From NCBI GenBank assembly GCA_010909165.1, contig VJWM01000178.1, forward strand, positions 310,001-374,000: DNA of 64,000 nt, written 5' to 3'. Shown in pieces: positions 10,483 through 19,932 of this stretch (position 1 is its first letter; every line of letters starts with the position of its first letter). Origin of the DNA: Anthoceros angustus (Eukaryota > Streptophyta > Anthocerotopsida > Anthocerotales > Anthocerotaceae). Both the position numbers and the translations under genes were made by a program. The notes beneath the pieces were generated by a model, which saw only the letters and a list, made by a program, of their open reading frames with translations, searched no databases and was not told where the DNA came from.

Positions 10483-12898
10483 CTAGCTAGTGCCTCCGCA
10501 CATGCACTCAGGAGCAGGATATGTAAAAATGGATTGTTTGGGCTGCCGAAGCCTGACGTGCCCGATCCTGTACCTATGGCCAAGCACAACTTTCTGGGAG
10601 AAATCTGACCAAGGAATGGTGGTATTGGCAAAAAGTCCGGCCAATAGCTTCATATCGGGTCTGATTGTTTTTTGCACATTTTGGAAGGTCCTGTGCCCAA
10701 CCTGTTGCAAACATGAGGACGTTGAGCATGACCGAAGTGTGAGTTTTTTACTAAGAACAGTGCATACGACTGAAGCTGAAGGTGAAGCTCGTACCAGCGC
10801 GTTGTGCATGTTCCCTGGTGATGCTGAAATGAAAACGTCGCTGTGTAGTGACACAAAATAATCCAGTGCTGCCGACAGTGACGCCCTGTCCTGGAATGGT
10901 CTCAGCTCCTCGTCTGTCGTCAGACTCTTCTTGTCCATCAGGAGGGGAAATAACTGGCGTAGTGCAGACATCCTTGCTTTGCCACCATACACCTAGACGA
11001 TGAAATAAAGATATTAAACACAGCTGCCTCGATGGCAAAGCTGCCGTTAACCAGACAGAAGCGACAATCAAAACAATAAGCAGCGTCACCTTGTGAGAGG
11101 CCAAGTAAACTCGAGTGCTACTATCGAAACCAAGGGCAGCTAAAGCAATCCCAATCTCTTCAGGTGTCAATGGGCATTTGCCATGCTCACGTAGATGCTC
11201 AGCGGAGAAGTAAGACTTTTTGACTCGCCCTTGCCAAATAGCCTGTCGGTACTTTGCAAGTGCAAGCCGTTCAGACTTGCCACCGCCAAAGTCGCAGGCA
11301 GAATGGGCAGCCATGTCCTGCACCAGCGAAGTGCAAAAGTCAATGCAGTAAACCATCAGTTACTTCACAAGAGGTTGCCCGCAAGGATTCCACATCAGGA
11401 GCATCTTACTTTGTCAAACCTCAGGTGTAGAGCCACATACTTGAAAGGTTGACCCTGCACTCCATAACCCGAAAGAGCATCCCTCTCCGATTTCTCCGAT
11501 GGCATCTCCCGCAAACCATGCAGCCGCTTTACGATGGCATCCCCCACTGAGGTGATTGCAGGCACAAACTGTAAGGCTTCAAAGTTGACCCAGCAGCGAA
11601 GCCTCTGAATCTCATACGGGATGCCATCAAAAGCTAGTCTGTGGGAAAACGGAGCAATTGCAACAATGCCATGGCTGGTAGAAGAGATGGAAGGTAGTTA
11701 GCTCCTTAGTTACCCCTGACAAAGAAGGGACATCAAACAACACCTTAAGCAGTACCAAGCAGAGAAAAACCTTAGAACATACCTCTGTAACAAGGGCAAT
11801 ACATTTGTGATGTACCAATCAGGTGATGCAAGCGATGGTGCAGTTTTCACTCTGGTGGCTCGGAACCCGGTACCATAGTATTCACGGGTGCTCCAGCTGT
11901 ATCTTTCTGGCAGTTCTTTCACAACCCTCACAACTCCTTTAAGGGATCCAATAAAATGGTCCACATCAAATATATCTGCAAATGAGCTGCAAACGAGTCA
12001 TTTCAAACAACAACATCCAGACAAGAACACACTCCCGATGAAGTTATCACATCCTCGTCAGGTAAAGGCTCATAAATCGGGCACCTGGAGTCTTTCCAAA
12101 AGGGGTTTACGTCAAAGTGTGGAAGCACAAGAGTAGCATTCAACAAAGCTGCCACAGCAACAGCATCGCAGATCTGCAACCCAAGTCACATTTGCAGTGA
12201 GGTAATAGTGTTATCACAAAGGATTTCCCAGTCAACAGCAGAGTACGGCACCAACCCCCATACGCTGTTGATTAAGGCCCCCTTCCAGAAAGACCTGAAC
12301 GTACCCTACTGTGCTTCCTGGTGCAGCTGAACAGGAAGCCAGTTGTGCGAATCAAGTCAAAACCAAGAAAGATGCGACTTCAATGACTATGCTCAATGCT
12401 TCATGACATGTTCTCTGAGAGCGGGGAACCAACCAGGACCACTCGCCGGGGGATGAAAACAGGGCCGCCAGCCTTCTGGCTGAGGTGGTGTCCACAAGTC
12501 TGATGGTTTTTTGTCACTCTGCAGAACAGGTCCACAGACAATTACTTTGCCTGCGAAAACTCGTTGTTTGATGCGACAATCACTGATGGCAGTCACAGGA
12601 CAAGTCATTACCAGACGTGCTTTCACAATGGAATCTAACAGATCTGCATGCCAAGTCCTCGGTGGCTCCCATTCCTGCAGACCAGCGTACCAAAATTGGT
12701 CAAAGGGCCATGAGGAAAACTGTTAGGATGGTGAAATCCCTGTCAAGCTGTCAAGTTGCCTACCGAAAAGAGGGTGGACCGCCACGCTGATGGATTGTCA
12801 TACAAGCGAGGGCATAAGATCGGCAGCAGTAACACACTAGCAAGCAGCACGAAAAGAGGAGCGCCCACCGGCGTGTCCTCGTAGCTAGCCTTCCTCAT
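10483..12898 (-). CDS. O-fucosyltransferase-like glycosyltransferase, 516 aa, 10 exons
   Basis: Type II membrane glycosyltransferase of the plant O-fucosyltransferase-like superfamily (GT65/GT106-like), expected in the Golgi; acceptor unknown. Minus-strand exons: 12764-12898, 12612-12674, 12408-12518, 12256-12294, 12085-12173, 11783-11986, 11410-11674, 11090-11317, 10795-10992, 10483-10701, totalling 1551 nt with matching phases. A membrane segment (LFVLLASVLLLPILC) lies near residue 15-30. Conserved motifs are GGLNQQR, AVAVAALLNATLVLP, FADIFDVDHFI, PYEIQRLRC, ALHLRFDKDMAAHS and CPLTPEEIG, then YGGKARMSALRQLFP. Start 12898 is the first ATG of the frame. The 3' boundary of exon 3 is the least certain. 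The last intron (10702-10794) is 93 nt and has no stop codon in frame. Confidence 0.82.
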
Positions 12899-13935
12899 CG
12901 CTGTACGACCTGTAAGGCGCCCGTGGGGCACCGACCGGCTTGGTGGTCCGTGGCGCTAACAGAAGGGATACAGTCCTGGAATCCGAAGACTCAACAATTC
13001 CGCAGAAGTATGGCATCCACTAGGGTGGCTGGCATAGCTCCAACCGCAGTCGAGTGTTAGATACTGTGACGTCCGATGCCAAGAGTCCCGTCTTGCCACT
13101 TCTGACCACGTTGGAAGCATACTACAGCCCGCACCAAGGACAGCCCACTCGGCCACGGGAAACGCTGTGCCATGATTATACAGGGTCTCGAACCCCTAAC
13201 TCCAGCTAGTGATCAGTCGATCAGCCTCCGTCGGGAAGATGATAAACTTGCAGGCAAATTCCGGACAGAAATGCGGGGTCGTAGTGGCCCACGGTCGCCC
13301 AAGCGTCTGCATCGCATTCACGCAAAAGCTCCTTACGCCTGCTCGAGGAGCTCGATCAAACCTCCTTCACACAGGCGCGACCTTCCGAGAGCTTTGAGGC
13401 CAGCAATATCCCTGTCTCGATCATTCTGTGAATGTCCCAGACATTGTCACAGGCTCCGCAGTTTACCATCTGCGGCTACTCGTTCGATCCAAACCAGCAT
13501 GCCCTCCAATATTTATGCAAGCCCATGAGCTTTCTTCCACATTGCTCGTATACTTGCATAAAGTCCATTCACGATCAATCCACCGAGGAGTCGGTCCGGT
13601 CATCCCTGTCTTGATGATTGTGAGTTTTCATGTGTGAAACTTCTCAATGTGAGAGATCTTATGGCAGGAGACCTTACTTGAGCTCGTTCAAGGAAAACAC
13701 AAACGGTAGCCACAAGTTGATAAGAATGCATATGGTTTAGAATTAAGAATTATAGAGATAAAATGTTTGTCTAACAACTTAAGTTCTTGGGATGAGATGC
13801 TTCTCCTATTGGTACTTGTCTCAAATATTCTTGGCCCTTGGCAGGTTGTTTGGAATGGAGTGCATGTCCCAATTATGTACATTCATTCGTGGCCCTTAAC
13901 AGGTTGTTTGGAATGGAGTCCATGTCCCAATCATG
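12899..13935. other. Intergenic region with a 58-bp direct repeat next to the LINE insertion
   Basis: No gene is supported. At 13833-13935 two copies of a ~58-bp unit start with GGCCCTT and share GGTTGTTTGGAATGGAGT. The second copy is interrupted by the retrotransposon at 13936. Confidence 0.6.
13918..13935. repeat. Left 18-bp target-site duplication of the LINE
   Basis: GTCCATGTCCCAATCATG. An identical copy lies at 17499-17516; the bases beyond the match differ on both sides (A/G upstream, A/C downstream). Confidence 0.75.
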
Positions 13936-16900
13936 AGGAAATATTTTATTGAGGTGAAAAACGATGGGAAAAGCCCATCAAGGAGGGGACAACCAAAGAG
14001 GACCAGGGGTCAAGGTGAAGAGGAGCAAATAAGCTCCCTACCTAAAGTCACCTACCGCACCCACAATGTCATATGCGGGAAGAATAAGCGGCACGCAAAC
14101 CACGGAGGTAGAGGAAGATGCGTCACCTACTGTCGCCGCCTTGTGGAGGATCGCCGTTGAGAGCGCCCGTTGAAGGGCAATTGAAACCCGTTGTCGGAAG
14201 TATGCTGTGAAGTACGAGAGGGACAGCCCCACACCGTGTCTATGTGCATGGTAAGCTTTGGCACAGGACTTGACAAATTTGTCAAAGTCCTCAGCCATTG
14301 CCCCATACGTTTCTAGTGCAAGCGGAATAAAGAGGTGGCCCGCTTGCATCCTGCAATATTTGCGGACCTTGAGAGCCGCCCGGCAGTTTCAACTCGGAGC
14401 TAGTGATGACCTGAGCGGAGATGGTGTCTCGTGTAGGATCGGTAACCACCACATCTGCCACCGAAACCTGGTCGCCACGGACAAGGTACAGGTCAGCCCT
14501 GATTGAACGACCTGTACGGAGAGTATACATCCGCTCCCTCCATGCCATGTAGCCGCTTTCGCGAGCGATGGCGAACATGACATCGCGGATGGCGTCGTGA
14601 GTGGCAATGCGATGACCCCCGTAGGGACAACGAGCAAGGTGTACCCCAGAATCATCGAGGGCAGAGCCGCACTCGCAAGTAAGGAGCGAAGAAGCCACGG
14701 CCTGGAAAAGGCCAAGACGGAATCGCATCGCAATAGTGAAGGTGGTTGGTGCGATGTGAAAACCCCGTATGCATGGGCGGGCCAGTAGCCAAGCACCTGC
14801 GCCCTTCCCAGAACAAGAGCGGAGCCGCGCTCTTGTGGACCTGGGGATGGAGGGGTCCTGGAGGGCGATCGAAAGCCGCCGAGCCGCCGAGCAGATGCTC
14901 GCAACCCCTCGAAACCATCAAGAATAAATGTCGAGAAAGGAGGGAAGTCCTTCCGAGCATCCACTGATAACATGTCCCTAGCTTGCCTCAAGGACGTTTG
15001 GAGAGAGAAGGTTCCCTCCTCCACACCTGATACGAGATCCTCTAGAAAGGGCCTATCATGGAGGATGAACCGAGAAGCCAAAGCAGGGGCAGAGAGGGCC
15101 CAACTGCCCAGAAAAGCCGCCGGGGAAGAGACCTCCAGAGAGTGCACTGCCTCCAAATTGCATGTAGGGACGCTGCTGCCGGGCCGACGCCATAGGGCAC
15201 TCAAAAGCCCCGAGCCTGTGGATGTCCCCGAGAGTATCCATAATCTTCCTATCAAACCGCCGGGACAAAAGTGTCGGGGACGGAGGCAGCGTACGGATGA
15301 GGTAACCAGGGCACCTAGCAAAACAGGAGGAAAGAATTCCAAAGGCCACCTGCATCCTCCAAAGAAAGGGAGGTCCTCGACATGGGAGAGGTCCTCGACA
15401 TGGGAGAGGTCCAGAAGCTCCGATGAAGTCGGGAACCGGGGACCCCTAGAACTGCAGCCCCAGAGCCGAGCAATCTCCCTGGAAATTGCAAAGTAGGTAG
15501 AATCCCAGCGGAGACGGACAGCACTTGGGCTTGACCTTCAAGCCCACCAGAAGCTCATGAGAGAAGAGCTCAAAGGCCTCCTTAACTTTGTCCCTGTGCC
15601 CGAGGATGTGAGAGTCGCCGCCACAAGGGAAGACACAAGGCTGAGAGGCGGCCCTAGATAGGGCCCTATAGTGAGCAATGGCGAAGAGAGCACCGCCTAG
15701 GGGTCGCCTTGCACAGTACATGGCCGATTCCAAGACAGACAAGAACTCAAGAGACGCTCTGGCCGGTAGTAGAGGTTGGAGGACCTCCGTAGAAGCACCG
15801 GACAAAAGGTATAAGGCTCCCAGGCGCCGACATCCCTAAGCTCCTCAAGATGACGCCCTAGAGATGGTATTGAAGGCGTTCTCGACATCAACTCAGAAGA
15901 CCACCCACCCGGTGGGTATCAAGGCATGCCTTCACTCCAAGCACCATGCACTCACACCGAGTGGCAATGCCAAATTGAAGGGGTTGAGGTGTCAAGAAGA
16001 GAGGCATCAAGGGCAATAGTGCCGAGTAGTCGCATGAAGGCTTCCCGACCGCGAGTGGGCGACGCCTGAGTCGCTTGTCCATAGCGACAAGCCGCTAGCC
16101 GCAAGAACATGGGAAATCCGGTGGGCGTCTCACCGAGCCACCGCAGCGCCGAGAAAAGAGCTGGGAAGCCGCTAGATGGATCTTCGGGAGAAAAAGGTCC
16201 CCGAGGTGTTCAAACACCATTCCCGACAACCGGCGGATGAAAGACGGGGTCGAGAGAGCCAGAGCAAAAGCCGCCCGATCCAGAGAAGGGATCCTCCGGA
16301 CGAGTCGATATGTCCGGGGATGGCATCCTTGGGAGCCGGATGGAGGCACGAGGGCAACAATGGTCTCCTCGAGGCGGGGGCTAGGGAGGGTCGAAGAGCC
16401 ACAGCGTATGACATACTCACCGCTCGCCAAGCCTTGCAACGACGCAGTTGGTTGCATTACCCGGACTGCTAACCGGCCGGCGCGGATTCCGCCCGAGCCT
16501 TGGCAAAGACGCAAAGCCTCCTCACGGAGGGATGCCCATACCACCAAAGCCAAGACGGCTAGCAACTTCCGGTGCCCAGGCCCCACCCCGAACAGAAGGC
16601 ACCACCGGGAGAAGGTGAGAAGGCCAAGCTAACTCGTCCTTGGGATCGGCGCAAGGCGATCAAGGGAAGACAACGCCAAACGGCATCATCATGAAGGTGG
16701 CGGGGAGCTGCGGAAGATCTTGCGGGCATGGAAGCGGGTTTCAAACATCCCAAGTATGTGATCCGGTGACCCGCAACCATTCCTGTGAAGAGAGAGGTAC
16801 CCCACGATGGAATCGACGCCGAGCTCGTGACCGCGGAACCGGAGGAGGTCGTAATGTGCACTTGGGCAGCCAAGTAGTCCGGTCGAAATCTTTATGCATG

Positions 16901-17498
16901 TGCCCAATGTGGGTTTCACCCCTTGACACCGCAGAGAGTTGAGCATGACAGACACTCCTCCCACCACAGGAGGTGTAGACCGCCCCATTGGGAAGGGTAC
17001 TAAAAGAACCCATAAGCGCCCGGTCGGAGGCGGCAGGGCCGAGGAGGTACCGGGACCGGGACAAAATGACCCCCTTTTACCGGACATACGGAGTGTGAGT
17101 CTGTGATGGCGAACCCCAAAAGGCCGGCCAAGAGCTCGCCTAGAGGGACCGCAACCCACGTAACCACTGCCGACCCACCAAACTAGCGCCCGCACCTGCA
17201 ACTCGCAACTTAAAAGCTGGGGGTAGGAAATCCACCAGGTACCGAAAAGGAACTGAACAAAATTGGGAAAAAATAAATTCCCACCGCCACCGCAGCAACA
17301 CACGACGCCGCAACTCCGGTGGCACACTAGCGTGAACCCGGGCCCCACCTGGAGCCGTAGGCAACCAGTGGCTACTCCGCACTGTCACTGGACTCGCCAA
17401 CCCGCCCACCCTACCTCCCGGAGGCACACCTACCACTGGGCAGGCCTTGCCTCGTGCCCGGACAGCCTCAAGATCCCTAAGTGGCTCGTCAAGTCGTG
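13936..17498 (-). mobile_element. Degenerate LINE-like (non-LTR) retrotransposon with target-site duplication
   Basis: About 3.56 kb of GC-rich sequence on the minus strand holds frameshifted pieces of a non-LTR retroelement protein. From the 5' side, LSGMVFEHLGDLF (about 16.2-16.3 kb) resembles the LDGM..HL block before the reverse transcriptase. QGDP then LGGALFAIAHYRAL (about 15.7 kb) matches the polymerase block. A decayed catalytic site reads GGDSHILG where YADDTHILG is expected, followed by FELFSHELLVGLKVKP. At 14.4-14.7 kb come the C-terminal CECGSALDDSGVH...C block and HDAIRD, then RADLYL and DVVVTDP, which resemble a restriction-like endonuclease fold. The minus-strand 3' end has AATAAA just before the junction. 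The 18-bp repeat GTCCATGTCCCAATCATG flanks both ends. It is dead as coding sequence. Confidence 0.75.
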
Positions 17499-17516
17499 GT
17501 CCATGTCCCAATCATG
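17499..17516. repeat. Right 18-bp target-site duplication of the LINE
   Basis: Perfect copy of 13918-13935. The sequence after it (CACGTTGTGACTC) resembles the continuation of the neighbouring intact 58-bp repeat unit (TACATTCATTC), which supports it as the rest of the broken target. Confidence 0.75.
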
Positions 17517-19932
17517 CACGTTGTGACTCATTTTAGTGGGCTAGAATGGATGTAAGTTTCTTTGATCTCAGATTAACTAACCCACTCGCTTGAATCTTTT
17601 CACCTACATTTTTTTTGTTTTAGCAAATTTTTTCACATACACTTCGTATCATATTTTTCATTTTTTATATTAAAAATCCTATTTTCTGGACTTCATTTAG
17701 TTTTTCCTAAAGATTTTATTAATATTTTTTTCAAGAAAAAATGTCCATGTCAAATTCAATGAAACGGGCCATCCATCATATGCGGGGCTCGAGTTTATAG
17801 CCAGAAACTTGGATTCACTTTTGTAAGTGGCTCGTCAAGTCGTGGTCCGATGTCCGGGGTCCTAAAACGCATTGCTACCTAGTGACCCGTCCCCCGCCTG
17901 CCTAAATCTTTTTCAGCTGCACTAGTCGATAAATGCTCACTGACTTAGGAAAAAAGAGAACTTAGAATGGTGATTGACTTATATTAGTATGGAATTTCAT
18001 CTAGAGGGGTGATTGGTTTACAATACTATATAACTTATGGAAAAAAAATTGTCTGTCACCGAAACGGTTTCGGATCAACATTTAGCCATCAGCGCATCAC
18101 ACAAGCAATATCGCCAAGTCATTCTGTCATGGCGAGTTCGGGCTAACACATGCGACTTGTCCCCCGTACATAACTTATATCAGCGCCAATTTTAACATCT
18201 TAATTGTGTAAATCGTCCCAGTTTGCCTAGGCGCACTAGCTTCGATCAGGCGTAGCCTTCAACGTGAGATCCCCCTTTTAGTTCAACATGAGCTTTGTAA
18301 GGAGCAAAATAGTACCACCAGATGAGAAATGATAAAGGCAACAGAAGATGTGTAGAGTCCTCATAAGCAACAAAATAGTGCCACAACATAGCAAATAAAA
18401 AAGGCAACAGAAGATGTGTAGATGGCTTATCATCAGAGTCTAGGGAAGAAGGTTGATCATCATAGTGTAGGGAAGAGAATTCGAAAGGACAAACTGGCTA
18501 AACACAGACACTGCATGCTAAAATGTGATGGCAGTGCCATATTTCAAATATGTTCTACCGAAAAGCTAAAGCAAGGTGGGGCAACCATGAGAATATTGTT
18601 TTCGGCTTATATAGTACGGTCGAGTGTAGCACTAAAGAAGTCATCTCATCTCCGAAGGGAACCTTACTTCCGAAGTCGTGTAATCTTAGGCACACACATC
18701 AAAATCTAGAAGATGTTGAGCACTAATTAGGACTGAAGATTGACTTGCTTTGATGCTAATTAAGAAAGAACTGTTTGAGATTCGTAATCGCAACAAAACG
18801 ACTGATTTGTTGTGGGTCATGTAGCGGTTCCCGAAGACGATGGGCGTCCTTCAGCACGGATAGTTTTGGGCAATCTTGGTGTACACTTTATATGCATTTA
18901 ATTAGGGCTTTTTATTTGTAGAACATGGTTATTTTTAGAAGCTTTATGGGACGTGGTTAGTTTTAAAAGCTTTATGGGACGTGCTTAGTTTAAGAAGCTG
19001 CAACCAAAGAGGTGCAGTCTATTTTTGCTTGTATCTTTAGATTTTGCATAGGAAAGTGACTTCGAAATTTCCAAAATTTTTATGTGGGTTTGACCTGGCA
19101 TGAGTGTATTAAATCTGGCGTGTGTCATGTACCTTAAAACAAAGAACTGTGGCTATGTAGGGGATGTGATGCTGTATTTCTGAAAAAAAACCTTTGGCCA
19201 TAATTGGCACGATAAGTATTCGTATCTTTAGATTTTGCATAGGAAAGTCACTTGGAAAATTTCGTACGGGTTTAACCTGACGAGTGTACTAAATCTGGCG
19301 TGTATCATGTACCTTGAAACAATTTCAATAACCGTGGCTATGTAGGGGGTGTGATGCTGTGTTTCTGAAAATTACTAGGTAGGTAACCAATTGTGCATCT
19401 CAATTTCTCTTGCGCGTCCTCTGCTGGTCCCAATTTGGTAATTGGAGGGTAATGTAGTCGGCTGTGCGTTTCCAAACAAGTTCGTCCAAACTCCCTCCAA
19501 ATCAATTCCTTCAGCTTCGTCCATTGCATCGCTGGAAGGACCAATTGCTTTCGACTCCTCAACTGTGGAGATCTGTGCAAGCTCCTTCGCCAAGTTCTTC
19601 GTTATACCACTTGTGTTCTTCCCGATGGAGAACTTGGGGACCTTGACACCGCCAGTTCGTGACACACAAGCTTTTAAGGAGAGTTGCACAAAGATCCTGC
19701 ACCATGGTATTCTGTCTAGGCAGCAATGCCTGCAATCACCGATCCATTGAACGCACGATCTGCTGGAAATCCTCCACCAGGTCCGCCTCTACCGCCTTTG
19801 GTCACACCATGAAAGGAGCAACCGAATTGCAATTCGGGTCTGTCCGCTTCGTGGGATGCCAGGCCACATACAAAGAACCCCCGTTGGGCTAGAACCCGGT
19901 GAAGTGAGAACAAAGTCGAAAAGCCAGCTTGG
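17517..19932. other. AT-rich intergenic region with direct repeats
   Basis: No gene is supported. A 25-bp sequence starting TAAGTGGCTCGTCAAG at 17478-17502 is repeated exactly at 17824-17848. A ~60-bp imperfect repeat around AGAAGATGTGTAGA occurs at about 18330-18350 and 18410-18425, and AAGCTTTATGGGACGTG occurs twice near 18940-18985. The larger repeat at 19031-19370 is listed separately. A short minus-strand open frame near 19.4-19.7 kb has no recognised motif. Confidence 0.55.
19031..19370 (+). repeat. Direct repeat, two diverged ~150-bp units
   Basis: Unit 1 is about 19031-19186 and unit 2 about 19222-19370. Both begin with GTATCTTTAGATTTTGCATA and share AAATCTGGCGTGT, CATGTACCTT and GTGGCTATGTAGGGG, ending in a TTTCTGAAAA tail. 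Divergence is around ten percent by eye, with small gaps. Origin unknown; a duplicated remnant of a non-autonomous element is possible. Confidence 0.7.

Noticed and set aside
14389-15342. 317-codon open frame on the minus strand as an independent gene
   Set aside because: It lies inside the decayed LINE, overlaps the frame with the CCH block, and is best explained as retroelement debris.
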